From CAYOVG01 sp964407285 (lineage in GTDB: Bacteria > Desulfobacterota > Syntrophobacteria > Syntrophobacterales > Syntrophobacteraceae), in NCBI GenBank assembly GCA_964407285.1, contig CAYOVG010000008.1:1-50968 (forward strand): DNA of 50,968 nt, written 5' to 3'. The notes beneath the pieces are model-generated. The model saw only the letters and a list, made by a program, of their open reading frames with translations, did not search any database and was not told the DNA's origin. Within the stretch, counting starts at the first letter, position 1. Each line of letters starts with the position of its first letter. Below are positions 8,268-18,104 of this stretch, one piece after another. The translations under genes were made by a program, and so were the position numbers.

Positions 8268-9137
8268 CTATGAGTCGAAAAGGTTCTTCCGGCCGGGATG
8301 GCGCAGGAAGTAGTGCAGGTCCGCCAGGACGTTGTGGCAGGTGACGAAAAGAGAGAGAGCCGCACAGTCGAGCCGGCGCGCCTTTATGTCTTCCATGAGG
8401 AGCCATGGGAGGCGGACCACGGCATTCTTGGCCATGCTGAGAACAGTGTTGGTCAAATCGACATCGTTTTGATATCCGAAGAAGTACCATCTGCGGAAAT
8501 TGTCCATGACGGATGCAAGACTGTCCGTTCTCATGTGATCGACTACGGCTTCCGGCTGGTACACCAGCGAGTACCCGGCCGACGCCAGTTTCACGTTGAT
8601 GTACTTATCCTCGGCGTTGGTGCGTAGCGACTCCCGGTACAGGCCCACTCGCTCCAGGGCGGATTTTCTGAAGACATTGCTGTGCCCCCAGATGAAAAGG
8701 ACCTCGGTAGGGACCGTGTAGCGATGGTGCTGCCGCATGTGCAGGGTTCTCCAGCGGTCCGGAAGAGTCTCCCGGTTCAGTTCCAACAGCTTCCCCCCTA
8801 CCCCGGCGGCAGGCATGGTCGTGCCGGCTTCAAAGCCTTGCAGGAGTTTCTCCAGCCAGTCGGGACGAGGTATGCAGTCGGCATCCACCGAAGCCACGAG
8901 ATCGCACCGGGACGACCGCACACCGGTATTTCGCGCGGCCGCCAGCCCCTTGTTGACCCCGTGCCGTACGATACGCACCGGGTAGCGCGAGGCGATTTCA
9001 GCGGTTCCATCGACGCTTCCGTCATCGACGACTATTATCTCCTCCACCGGATGAGTCTGCCGCATGACGCCCTCGATGCACCGGGCGATAAACCTTTCTC
9101 CGTTGTAACATGGAATGTAGAGAGATACCTCAGCCAT
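8268..9137 (-). CDS. Glycosyltransferase family 2
   Basis: A 289-residue GT-A fold enzyme. The N-terminus VSLYIPCYNGERFIARCIEG is the classic GT2 nucleotide-sugar motif, followed by EIIVVDDGSVDGT and the metal-binding ASVDADC. The acceptor region contains GHSNVFRKSALERVG and NAEDKYINVKL. There is no transmembrane segment, so it likely works on the cytoplasmic face. It is one of a series of transferases on the same strand; its donor and acceptor sugars cannot be assigned. It lies between the lipid kinase gene and a B12-binding radical SAM gene. Confidence 0.9.
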   Translation of the reverse strand: MAEVSLYIPCYNGERFIARCIEGVMRQTHPVEEIIVVDDGSVDGTAEIASRYPVRIVRHGVNKGLAAARNTGVRSSRCDLVASVDADCIPRPDWLEKLLQGFEAGTTMPAAGVGGKLLELNRETLPDRWRTLHMRQHHRYTVPTEVLFIWGHSNVFRKSALERVGLYRESLRTNAEDKYINVKLASAGYSLVYQPEAVVDHMRTDSLASVMDNFRRWYFFGYQNDVDLTNTVLSMAKNAVVRLPWLLMEDIKARRLDCAALSLFVTCHNVLADLHYFLRHPGRKNLFDS

Positions 9138-9196
9138 CGAATTCGGCGCTCCTTCCCGTGTTTTCCCCGTATCCAGCCGCTTATTCCGCCGGCCGC

Positions 9197-10693
9197 TTAT
9201 TTCGTTGCCTTGTTCACTCCCTCGGGCGTCGGATCGAGAAAAATATCTTTCAACCGGCGGAGGGACCTCAGTGGATGAGCTGCACCACGCATAAGACAGT
9301 CCAGCTTCATGGTTCGTATGTCTCTGAGGATGCGCCGGCGGTTAAACCGCGACTGCGCATACCGGAGCGCGTCCTCGAGGTCCGATGCCGTCAGGCTCTC
9401 CGTGCGAATCACCGCCCTGTTGTAGCCGTCGTATTCTCTGAAGTCCCTGGAGAGGAGAAACCCCTTCTCTTCCATCATCTCATAGAATCTGCTCCCGGGA
9501 AACGGGGTCGCAATGGAAAACTGAATCGTATCAGGGTCCATCTCCAAGGCGAATCCGACGGTTTCCTCGACCGTCTCCCACGTCTCGCCGGGCAGGCCGA
9601 ACATAAAGGTGAGATGATACTTGATCCCCAACTCACGCGTAAACCGGACGGTACTTCGCACCTTCTCCAGGTCCAGCCCCTTACAGGCGGCGCCGACCAG
9701 CTTCTGGGAACCGGATTCGACGCCGTACTTCACGGCGCAAAGGCCTGCCTCCTTCATGGCGAGCAGCATTTCCCCGTCCATTGTATCGGCGCGAGCCATG
9801 ACCGCCCACGGCAGGCAGATCTTTCGATTTCGAATCTCTCCCGCGAGAGCCATAATACGAGGCTTGCCGATATTGAACGTGTCGTCATCGAAGTAATAGG
9901 ACTTGTAGCCGTATTCCTTTATGCAGTATTCCAATTCATCGACGACGTCTTTCGGGGAACGCGCCCGGTACGTGGAGCCTCCATATATGATTTGCGGCCA
10001 GGCGCAGAAGATGCAATTGAACGGGCAGCCCCGGCTTGCCCACAGCTGCAAGGACGGTGTCGGAATCCCCCCCGGCGTATCCACGTAGCGGTCCATGGGA
10101 AGATACTCGCGGGCCGGCCAGGGAAACTTGTCGAGTTCCATCTCCAGGGGACGAGCAGGATTCCTGATCACCTTGCCGTCGCCGTTCCTGAAGATCAGGC
10201 CGGTTACATTCGCAAGGTCACCATCTTCTCGAATACTCCTTGCCAGTGCAAGCAGAGTCAACTCGTATTCCCCGACGAGAACGAAGTCGACGTCCTCGTG
10301 AGCTTCGAGAAACGCTGTTTCATACATCCCTTTGTGCGCACCGGCAAAAACGATGCGGACGTCGACACCGGGAGTACGGAGCGCCTCCTTTGTTGCGGCA
10401 GCGATATTCAGGTCGGCGGCAATGGACGCCGTCGAAACCTCGTACAGCACCACATCGGGGCGAACAGCCGCAACCCTGCCCAGGAATTCCCTTTCGCTCA
10501 ACCCCTCGGCTATCGCATCGATCAGCACAACGTCGAACCCGTCCCTTTTGAGCAGCGCGGCCGCATAGGCGAGAAAGAAGGGAAACGGCATGTACCGCGA
10601 ACCCTCCGCCTCGAAATGGGGCCAGCGCGAACCGGCCCGGACTCCGTAAAAGCCGGGTTTGCTCCAGGGGGCGTTAGCGAGAAGGATTTTCAC
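9197..10693 (-). CDS. B12-binding domain radical SAM protein
   Basis: A 498-residue protein. Residues 1-150 form a cobalamin-binding-like Rossmann domain (MKILLANAPW, DGFDVVLIDAI). A radical SAM barrel follows with the cluster motif RGCPFNCIFC (C223, C227, C230), then VKYGVESGSQ and FMFGLPGETWET. The start is GTG with GAGG upstream. Families of this build (BchE/HpnJ/GenK types) catalyse C-methylations, ring closures or other radical rearrangements, often on lipids or natural products. Placement inside a glycan locus suggests modification of a lipid carrier or an unusual sugar; that is inference. A second protein of the same general build lies two genes upstream in the transcriptional sense. 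Confidence 0.9.
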   Translation of the reverse strand: MKILLANAPWSKPGFYGVRAGSRWPHFEAEGSRYMPFPFFLAYAAALLKRDGFDVVLIDAIAEGLSEREFLGRVAAVRPDVVLYEVSTASIAADLNIAAATKEALRTPGVDVRIVFAGAHKGMYETAFLEAHEDVDFVLVGEYELTLLALARSIREDGDLANVTGLIFRNGDGKVIRNPARPLEMELDKFPWPAREYLPMDRYVDTPGGIPTPSLQLWASRGCPFNCIFCAWPQIIYGGSTYRARSPKDVVDELEYCIKEYGYKSYYFDDDTFNIGKPRIMALAGEIRNRKICLPWAVMARADTMDGEMLLAMKEAGLCAVKYGVESGSQKLVGAACKGLDLEKVRSTVRFTRELGIKYHLTFMFGLPGETWETVEETVGFALEMDPDTIQFSIATPFPGSRFYEMMEEKGFLLSRDFREYDGYNRAVIRTESLTASDLEDALRYAQSRFNRRRILRDIRTMKLDCLMRGAAHPLRSLRRLKDIFLDPTPEGVNKATK

Positions 10694-10805
10694 TTTTTCT
10701 TTTCCTCGCGGTTAAAGGCTTGGCTATGGACCAGCCGACTTTCGGATCGCTCCGGATGGACCGGAATGAATCGGCAGTGAACACGCATGCAGTCTGCCCG
10801 CCAAT

Positions 10806-12005
10806 TCAGGCAAATAGGGGCGCATAGTACCTGTCATATATGATGTCCCAGGTATAATTTTCAAGAACGCGCTTCCTTCCGGCCTCTCCCATTTGCTTTC
10901 TCAGTTTCGGATCTTTTAGAAGGATAGACAGTCTGTCTTTGAGTTGTTCGGGAGAGCCGGGGTCCACGACAAACCCTTCTATGCCGTCATTAATGATATT
11001 TTGCAGCCCTCCAACTCTGGAAACGATTACCGGTTTCCCGCAAGCCATGGCTTCCAGCGCAACAATCCCGAAAGCCTCCGGCCATATAGAGGGTACTACA
11101 CAAATATCGGACCGCGCATACAGACCGGGTAGTTTCTCCTGAGGCAGCCAGCCGATGTTCCTGACTTTTTCTCCACATACTCCCTTCCTTCCGCCCGTAC
11201 AAAGGAGGTCGAAGTGAAAACCGTCCTCCCACAATTTGCAGCAAGCCTCGTGCAGTACGTGAAAACCTTTCGAATACTCTCCTGCTCTTCCCACCATCAG
11301 GATGCTACAGCACTCGTCATTCGAAGCAGGCTTCGGCAGCGGTTCAAACAACTGCGGATCGATGCCTCCGGGCACCACATGGACCCGTTCATTAATTCCC
11401 GAGAACCTCGCAGCAGCCAGTTCATTATATACTATTATTCCTTCCGCCTGCATCAGCCCCCTCAGCGTCTTGTCGACATAATGCTTTGTAAATCCAACCG
11501 ATATCAAAAATTCATGCAGATGGCACAACGGATGATTATTTAGCAACCAGCCGATAGCACACCGCAGGCATCTCTTGCGGTCGCTCATGAAGGTCTGCCG
11601 ACACATGCCGGTTCCATCAAAGGCAATCAATCTGAAACACGATGATTCATAGGCATACTCCCTTATATAAACGGGATAGTCCGACAAAGCGTTTACGAGA
11701 TGCGGCTTTAAATTCCAGGCATCAGCAACGAGAACGTAATCGGGCTTGAATGCCTCCACCTGCTTCCTAAACTTTCTAGACAGGGAATACCAGTTGAAAT
11801 TGACGGGGTTGAATGGGATTCTCTTCACGTGGAATCCGACATCGCCAGTAATGCGCCCTCGCGGGAAAAACCACGTAAAATCAGGAACAAACATGGCAAG
11901 ATGATGGTCCAGTGAGAGTCTGGCGGCTATTTGTTTGATGTCGGTTCGTGCTCCGCCGTCCGGCGGCCAGTTGAACAAGGCATCAATTACCGCAATCCTG
12001 GACAT
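10806..12005 (-). CDS. Glycosyltransferase family 4 (GT-B)
   Basis: A 399-residue GT-B transferase. Its N-terminal acceptor lobe begins MSRIAVIDALFNWPPDGGAR. The C-terminal donor lobe has VVPGGIDPQLFEPLP, SILMVGRAGEYSKGFHV and the EX7E-type EAFGIVALEAMACGKPV. The start at 12005 is preceded by GGGGGA at good spacing; an in-frame ATG 96 bases upstream gives a non-conserved tail. The acceptor lobe contains several cysteines (CRQTFMSDRKRCLRCAIGW), a pattern seen in some GT4 enzymes. It is flanked by the two B12-type radical SAM genes. Sugar specificity is unknown. Confidence 0.9.
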   Translation of the reverse strand: MSRIAVIDALFNWPPDGGARTDIKQIAARLSLDHHLAMFVPDFTWFFPRGRITGDVGFHVKRIPFNPVNFNWYSLSRKFRKQVEAFKPDYVLVADAWNLKPHLVNALSDYPVYIREYAYESSCFRLIAFDGTGMCRQTFMSDRKRCLRCAIGWLLNNHPLCHLHEFLISVGFTKHYVDKTLRGLMQAEGIIVYNELAAARFSGINERVHVVPGGIDPQLFEPLPKPASNDECCSILMVGRAGEYSKGFHVLHEACCKLWEDGFHFDLLCTGGRKGVCGEKVRNIGWLPQEKLPGLYARSDICVVPSIWPEAFGIVALEAMACGKPVIVSRVGGLQNIINDGIEGFVVDPGSPEQLKDRLSILLKDPKLRKQMGEAGRKRVLENYTWDIIYDRYYAPLFA

Positions 12006-12116
12006 ATCATATCCCCCTATATTCCCGCTACGAATTTTCAATGGAAAAGGATGCCGGGCTATCCACCTGGAGTCTGAATGAATTGAAAATGAAAAGGTCA
12101 AATGTTAGTACAGGCA

Positions 12117-13964
12117 TCATACATTATTCTTACTCTGAATCCTGAGCACGGCTGATAGTAAAATATGCTGAAACTTTTCTAGAACTTTACTCAACGTCTC
12201 ATGCCCCCGGTAACGTTCAGATCGACTATTCTTAGGCATGAGGTTCGATGCTGAACCATACTTCAGCACAGCATTCACGAGTCCATCGAAGATCATATAA
12301 ATAAATGCTACCGGTCCGACCCTGTATTTGAACTTCTTAAAGGAATGATGCTTTATCACCTTGGGTATGACATCTTCTTTCTGCGAAATTGCCGATTTTA
12401 TCCATCCCATCTCCGCCATTACAAGTGTTATCAGAGGTACGTACGAATAGACCACATCTTTGTTCATCGAAAGGATTGTAGCCACTCTATTGTAGACCTC
12501 TTTGTTACTGGAGGTTCCGTCGATCTCGGAGAAGATAACACGTGACAAATGCATAATCAGAAGGCAAACCATCAGTATCTCGTGTGGCCTCTTCCTGTAA
12601 AACACGCTATAAATGCCAGCGTTCACGGCAGCAATCAAAATTGTAAATTCCCGTATTCCCAACCTTTCCATATTTTTGACGGGCACATCGGACAACATAG
12701 AATCAGGGATGAAATTCACCCGATGATGATAGTAATCACTCCAACGCTTCGCCAGGACGAATCCGTACTTATGCGCTTCACGATAAAGCGCTGTACCGGG
12801 ATGAGGCGTGCACATTTGGCCAATGTAAAGCGGAAAAGGCAACGGGTGAAAATAATCGGCCCATGGCAAACCATCGTGAAGCCTATCGATGAACTTGCCC
12901 TGGAGGTAGTATCCATGAATCGTCTCGCCGGGATTGAAAGCCATGTACGTGAACATGGGATACATCCCATTTGCTTTCTGGATTTCCGATACCTCGAGTA
13001 GTGTTTCTAAATCCTCGTTCTTGTGGATCTGTTTAAACGTCTCGGGATTAGCCGATTCGATGCCGATTTCCATTCCTATGCAACCCGCCTTCCGGGCAAG
13101 CGGGACAAGATCGGCATTTCTCTTGAGATGGGATGCGCGGGTCAGGCCCGTCCAGCGCACGTTGAGTTCTTCGGACACCATCAGATTCAGGAGCTTCTCG
13201 ATGTAGGAGCGTTTCATGAATAGGTTGTCATCCCAGAAATGAATCTGGTCGATATGAAGTTGTTCCTTGATCGAACGGATCTCACCAACAACGCTTTCGG
13301 GAGAGCGATAGCGAACGCGGCGCTCCCACATGAGAGGTGAACCGCAATAAGAACAACTGTACGGGCAACCACGGGAACCAATAACGGGTAAGCGCAGTCC
13401 GCCGTGGATATGGAACTGGGTATCGTATTTTCGAATATCGACCAGGTCCCAGGCAGGAAGAGGCAAAGAATCCAAATCCTTGACGAATTCCCGAGCTTGT
13501 TCGAATACGATTGTGCCGTCATTTCGGTGGACGGTACCCCGAACACCGCTGAAGCCGCCACCTTCTTTCATCCGCCGCACCAATTCCAGCATGGTCAACT
13601 CCCCCTCCCTGACCACCACGACATCGGAATGCTGTAGCGCTTCCTCGGGAAATATGGTGGGATGAACCCCACCATGAATGATCCTTATCCCTGAAGCCTT
13701 CTTCCGCAACCTGTCCGAGATACGATAGACCATCTCCGCTTGAAGCGTCCAGAAACCAAATCCGACAACGTCGGGCTCCCAATGCAGAACGGACCGCAAA
13801 ACATCGTCCTCGCTCATATCGGATACCTGCCCGTCGACCACGGCAACTTCCAATCCCTTCAACTCCCGGCGCAGAAAGGAAGCTATATAGAGCAACCCAA
13901 GCGGCAACACCTTCTTGTGGCGCGTGTTGCACGGGAACGGCACATTCACAAGCATCAGTCTCAT
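12117..13964 (-). CDS. B12-binding domain radical SAM protein (long form)
   Basis: A 615-residue protein with an N-terminal B12-binding-like domain (PLGLLYIASFLRRE, EPDVVGFGFWT, IIHGGVHPTIFPEE). The radical SAM motif is SRGCPYSCSYCGSP (C200, C204, C207), followed by FWDDNLFMKRSY and GMEIGIESANPETF. About 200 C-terminal residues beyond the barrel are partly hydrophobic and unassigned. A GAGGT lies 7 bases before the ATG. Only about 25 % sequence resemblance to the other radical SAM protein in this locus is visible by eye, so they are not recent duplicates. The product probably acts on a glycan, lipid carrier or unusual sugar; the substrate is unknown. Confidence 0.9.
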   Translation of the reverse strand: MRLMLVNVPFPCNTRHKKVLPLGLLYIASFLRRELKGLEVAVVDGQVSDMSEDDVLRSVLHWEPDVVGFGFWTLQAEMVYRISDRLRKKASGIRIIHGGVHPTIFPEEALQHSDVVVVREGELTMLELVRRMKEGGGFSGVRGTVHRNDGTIVFEQAREFVKDLDSLPLPAWDLVDIRKYDTQFHIHGGLRLPVIGSRGCPYSCSYCGSPLMWERRVRYRSPESVVGEIRSIKEQLHIDQIHFWDDNLFMKRSYIEKLLNLMVSEELNVRWTGLTRASHLKRNADLVPLARKAGCIGMEIGIESANPETFKQIHKNEDLETLLEVSEIQKANGMYPMFTYMAFNPGETIHGYYLQGKFIDRLHDGLPWADYFHPLPFPLYIGQMCTPHPGTALYREAHKYGFVLAKRWSDYYHHRVNFIPDSMLSDVPVKNMERLGIREFTILIAAVNAGIYSVFYRKRPHEILMVCLLIMHLSRVIFSEIDGTSSNKEVYNRVATILSMNKDVVYSYVPLITLVMAEMGWIKSAISQKEDVIPKVIKHHSFKKFKYRVGPVAFIYMIFDGLVNAVLKYGSASNLMPKNSRSERYRGHETLSKVLEKFQHILLSAVLRIQSKNNV

Positions 13965-13978
13965 TTAGTCTACCTCAT

Positions 13979-15739
13979 TCAAACTCGAGAAGAACGGTCA
14001 CGAGAGAAAAAACTGAGGGTAAATCCGGCTACATCTCTGAATACCGTTTTGATCACTCCAGGTAAGGCGTTACTGCCGGCAAGATGAATAGTCAGGCAGA
14101 TGCTCACATAGAGTCTACGCCATTGATCTTTGAATGCCTCGGCCGCATTCCTTGCAAGCGTCTTATTCCGAGGATAGTAAATCAGTTTTTCCGCAACATC
14201 TCTGCGGACGAACCCGTGTCTGACATGAGTCCCGTACGCAGTGTGAGTGATACCGAGCAGATGAGATACAGGCCATTCAAATAGTGTATTCTGAATCCCC
14301 AAAACAATGAACTTTCGCGGAGAGGAGCCTCTATCAATAGATTCCCTTTCCCGTAAAGCGCACGTGTGCAAGATTTGAAACAAAAGTCCGGCGTATTCCA
14401 TCATCATTTTCGACGCCGGTACTTCGACTCCAACGGAATTCGTTTCCTTCGGAAATCCGGCCATCCCAAAATCAAAGATAAAAATGGATGACTTTTCAAA
14501 CATATATCGGAATCCCGATTCTTCGCACCGATTGGGTAATGAGATTCCCCGAAGACCACCGGCCTGAAGATTCAACAGACGTTTGTTGTATAAAGTCCGT
14601 CCAGCATGCCCGAATCGGGAGCGGAATTTTCCAACAAGCTTCAGTATCTCGGAATTGCATCCAACATATGCAACATCCACCGACGGAGACAAGGTAGTCA
14701 GATGATCGACTATATACGGAAGAACATGATGCAAATCAAAGAGCAACCCGTGGTTGTAGGCATCGGCTTTCAACATATCCTCAGTCATGGGCACAGCCAA
14801 TCCAGGCAGTAAGGATTCAAGTACTCGTGCGTACCTGCAATCACATTTTTCCAGTAAGCGGATCTCTTCGATGGATTCATCGGGAAGCCCCCATGTCTGT
14901 GCCTGATGTGGCAGGCAGGGATCTGTCACATTGAAGATGAACTGGAACGGGTCGTCCTCTTTTCTCCCTGGTCCATGACGCTCAGTGGTCCGGCGGTTGT
15001 GATCGCAATGGTAGGCGAGAAAATGATCAACCAGAGAGTCGGTAGATCCATTAAGGATATACATTCTCTTGCAAAGATTGGTATCCACATGCCATCCGAG
15101 CACAATTCTTTCATCAAAACCCTGAATTGAAAACATCTGTCTACGGAGAGCCAACTGAAAGTCGCCGGGACCGTCATAGCGGTCGTACGCTTCGGCAATG
15201 ACGACTTCGTTAAGATGAAGAGTTGTTCCCCACCGGAGAAAACTCTTCATAATCTCTTGAGGAGCTTTGCGGTCAACACTCTCCCAAAGTGATTCCGGCG
15301 CCTCGAAGCGGGGTAGCTCATAGAATCCATCCGGGATCTGCGACACCACATCAGAAAGTGACCGCTCGGCGATTCGGGGAATGAAAACCATATCCGTATT
15401 TGTGGATAGAATCCATCGATTTTCAGGATTAGAACGTCGAATGGCTACGTTTCGTGCAAGCGGTTCAAGAACTTTGAGGTAAGTGTCATTTTTGTATTTA
15501 TTGAATATAGCAGGAGGAATCCGTAAGATACGGAGCAGTTCCTTGGCCTTATCCGTAAGCATATCATGAATGGCTTCCGGAAAAGTAGGCATATCGTCAG
15601 GCGTATTACAGTCCACGAAAATGATCTCATCACCTGGATGGCTAAGTACCTCGGCTATACAATTCAGGCTGATGGTGGCGCGTTTATGAAGGTTATATCC
15701 ATGCGAATCGTTCCTGCCATACACTATCACCGATATCAT
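13979..15739 (-). CDS. Large unclassified protein with a GT-A-like N-terminal domain
   Basis: A 586-residue protein that I do not recognise as a named family. The first 130 residues resemble a GT-A sugar-nucleotide fold: MISVIVYGRNDSHGYNLHKR, DEIIFVDCNTPDD and a DxD-like ILSTNTDMVFIPR. Further on are GWHVDTNLCKRMYILNG (a possible acceptor-site segment) and YHCDHNRRTTERHGPGR. From about residue 330 the sequence changes character, with MFEKSSIFIFDFGMAG and FIVLGIQNTLFEWPVSHL, and could be a second domain. No signal peptide or clear transmembrane helix. A GAGGAGG lies 7 bases before the ATG. It sits between a radical SAM and a GT9 gene and probably acts in the same glycan pathway. Confidence 0.7.
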   Translation of the reverse strand: MISVIVYGRNDSHGYNLHKRATISLNCIAEVLSHPGDEIIFVDCNTPDDMPTFPEAIHDMLTDKAKELLRILRIPPAIFNKYKNDTYLKVLEPLARNVAIRRSNPENRWILSTNTDMVFIPRIAERSLSDVVSQIPDGFYELPRFEAPESLWESVDRKAPQEIMKSFLRWGTTLHLNEVVIAEAYDRYDGPGDFQLALRRQMFSIQGFDERIVLGWHVDTNLCKRMYILNGSTDSLVDHFLAYHCDHNRRTTERHGPGRKEDDPFQFIFNVTDPCLPHQAQTWGLPDESIEEIRLLEKCDCRYARVLESLLPGLAVPMTEDMLKADAYNHGLLFDLHHVLPYIVDHLTTLSPSVDVAYVGCNSEILKLVGKFRSRFGHAGRTLYNKRLLNLQAGGLRGISLPNRCEESGFRYMFEKSSIFIFDFGMAGFPKETNSVGVEVPASKMMMEYAGLLFQILHTCALRERESIDRGSSPRKFIVLGIQNTLFEWPVSHLLGITHTAYGTHVRHGFVRRDVAEKLIYYPRNKTLARNAAEAFKDQWRRLYVSICLTIHLAGSNALPGVIKTVFRDVAGFTLSFFSRDRSSRV

Positions 15740-15946
15740 TGCAGGTCCTCCTCAGAGAGTAAATGCCATATTATTCTCTCCCGCAGGTCTTACTGATTTA
15801 TTCCTGGCGCATCCCGTCAAATGATCTTTTCCGCCGACTCGACCCCGAATTGCCTCATCCAATACTACCTTAATTGCATTCGCTCTTCAGCCATGTCCAG
15901 TAGGAACGTTGGAAAAGCGACTCTACGAAGCGGAATCGGTACGATC

Positions 15947-17161
15947 TTACGAAGTTGTCTTTCGCAGAAGTCCCAGAATAGCACCCCAGACGGAATCGAC
16001 CGTTATGCAGGCTATACACGGTACTGGTTGATTCTCGGCTATCTGGTAAATGCAATTCCAGTTACAACCAAAACAATCCATGGATCGTGTCACTGCAAAC
16101 GGTAGTGGTCGCCCCCGAGGATCGACTTCCAGTTGGTACGGCACGAAACGTCCATAATGTCCCCCACCCAATATGCAAACCGAAGGTACCGAGACTGCGG
16201 CGGCGATGTGTATTGCACAGGTTTCGTTAGCTATTACAATCCTCGAATCTCCAATAATGCTTACCAAATCCAGCAGAGTGGTTTCTCCAGCCAGATTTTC
16301 AAGAGGCGCAGCGGTACTTCGTATCAGGGATTCTCCCAACTCTCGTTCAGAACTACTCCCACAGACAATCCCCGTAAGGGACGTTAAATTATACATTTTC
16401 TCGGCTACTTGGCTGAATCTTTCAAGGGGCCATTGTCTCCCGGTCCATCCGGCCCCGGGGAACAGGACATAATACTCTTGTTCACCTGTCCGATAGGGGC
16501 TGGAATATCCATTAGGCAATTCCGGAAGCCTGGCGGAAAACCCGGTTGAACCTAGCCCTCTCATAAACTCCGCATTCCTTAGCAGTTCCATTTTCGGCTC
16601 TAAAGCAACGGAGATCAGGTCCGTATACCAACGATCGCCTATCTTCTTATGCCAGTACTTGATATTGGAGTGATCACCGTATGATCCAATCCTGATCTTT
16701 GCTCCAGAAAGCCATACTATATAGTCCCCTAAAATAAATTCCCTCGAAAACGTTGTATGAATGACGATATCAAATCCGGCTTCGCGAATTTTGTTTAATA
16801 TGCTTGTTCTGTATATACGGCTTTCCAAGAACTGCACTTTATCCAGCGGCCAAACACTATCAAACCATGGTAAGTGCTCAGCGAAATCGGCCCATAACTG
16901 ATTACCGAGCAAAGTGATCTTATAATTTTCCACTGGATAAGACTCTCGTATCTCGCGAGCCGAATCGCTCCATAGAATAAAATCACCAATAGCATCGAGT
17001 CGAATAAGTAGAATCTTTGATACGGCTCTATCTTCTCGACCCTTGATTTCCACAAGATAGATTAAATCCTTAACTATCCAAATAAATCCTTTAAATACTC
17101 GAACTAGCATCATTAAAATAGTATAAAATATATTACTTTCCAATTTTGTAGATTTAGCCAT
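15947..17161 (-). CDS. Glycosyltransferase family 9 (heptosyltransferase-like)
   Basis: A 404-residue GT9 enzyme. It has the N-terminal KILLIRLDAIGDFILWSDSA and the C-terminal NETCAIHIAAAVSVPSVCIL with GGGHYGRFVPY. Near the C-terminus is a cysteine-rich CFGCNWNCIY and PCIACI segment found in many GT9 proteins. The reading frame starts at ATG 17161, overlapping the end of the upstream methyltransferase by 8 bases with an AAGG site; this implies translational coupling. GT9 enzymes add heptose or related sugars to lipopolysaccharide cores. Here the acceptor is unknown. The local sequence is distinctly AT-richer than the flanking chromosome. Confidence 0.9.
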   Translation of the reverse strand: MAKSTKLESNIFYTILMMLVRVFKGFIWIVKDLIYLVEIKGREDRAVSKILLIRLDAIGDFILWSDSAREIRESYPVENYKITLLGNQLWADFAEHLPWFDSVWPLDKVQFLESRIYRTSILNKIREAGFDIVIHTTFSREFILGDYIVWLSGAKIRIGSYGDHSNIKYWHKKIGDRWYTDLISVALEPKMELLRNAEFMRGLGSTGFSARLPELPNGYSSPYRTGEQEYYVLFPGAGWTGRQWPLERFSQVAEKMYNLTSLTGIVCGSSSERELGESLIRSTAAPLENLAGETTLLDLVSIIGDSRIVIANETCAIHIAAAVSVPSVCILGGGHYGRFVPYQLEVDPRGRPLPFAVTRSMDCFGCNWNCIYQIAENQPVPCIACITVDSVWGAILGLLRKTTS

Positions 17162-17840
17162 CAGAGGCCTTTCTGAGGATAGTCTGAATCTGAGCCATTC
17201 CATTCCCCATTGTCTGGTCTAATGGTATTCCTAATAGTCTGTTGAAAATAAAATCAACAATTGATTTACATTGCACGATACTATACTTATTGATGATACT
17301 AACAACTTTAGAGTATAGCTTTATAGCACTTAACACTATAGCCCTATCATAAAAAGCATGTCTTAATAAACTTCTATCGTAATTATTATCCTGTAGTACA
17401 ATTTGCACAACCTCACATTTATCAAGATCAGCAATTATCTCCATAATATTGATCGATACTGGAGACCAGCTACTATGCTTCGAAATAGTAAATGTCCATT
17501 TATGGTCACTGTTAAATAAACTTGGCCAATATCCTTGTTCATATAGATCCTCATCCGGAACAATGAATATCAGGTGACCTCCAGGTCTTACAAGATTCCA
17601 CCATTCTTTAAGAGACTCCTTTGGGTTAAATAGGTGCTCGAGACAATGCGAGGAAAAAACGAAGTCAAACTCTCCATTAATGTAGTTCCCTATTCTGTTT
17701 GCATCCCCATCTTCCATATCAAAACGCTTAACAGTAGCCAAAATTGGATCGTCTCCACATCCTATATCAATTCCATATCCAGTTATCAAAGTATATTCAT
17801 ATTTTCCCCATATTTTCCTTAGCTTACTTGTCTCGTTCAT
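17154..17840 (-). CDS. Class I SAM-dependent methyltransferase
   Basis: A 228-residue protein with the methyltransferase motifs GYGIDIGCGDDPI (motif I), then FDFVFSSHCLEHLFNPKES and WWNLVRPGGHLIFIVPDED. This is a Methyltransf_11-like fold of the kind often found in O-antigen and capsule loci, where it methylates a sugar hydroxyl or caps the chain. It overlaps the following GT9 gene by 8 bases. Three methyltransferases in the locus suggest a heavily methylated glycan or methyl capping; the target is not visible from sequence. Confidence 0.85.
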   Translation of the reverse strand: MNETSKLRKIWGKYEYTLITGYGIDIGCGDDPILATVKRFDMEDGDANRIGNYINGEFDFVFSSHCLEHLFNPKESLKEWWNLVRPGGHLIFIVPDEDLYEQGYWPSLFNSDHKWTFTISKHSSWSPVSINIMEIIADLDKCEVVQIVLQDNNYDRSLLRHAFYDRAIVLSAIKLYSKVVSIINKYSIVQCKSIVDFIFNRLLGIPLDQTMGNGMAQIQTILRKASDG

Positions 17841-18104
17841 CTATCATCTTTCCACTGATGATCAAGTGGTCATATACGGTACATGACCAAATTCAGAATT
17901 CTGAATAGATCTAAGCACCCCAAAAAAACGAATAACTTTAACCTCTAAAGAAAACTCTCATAAATATAGAAATCACCATACATCAGGCGTACCGGATATT
18001 CCGTCCCTGAGGTAAATTGAATTTTTCATCCCGTTGAATTGCTTTCTATACAGCGCCTGGCAGTTATGACCTAAGGGCGTCAAAAGTGCATAACACCCTC
18101 CAGA

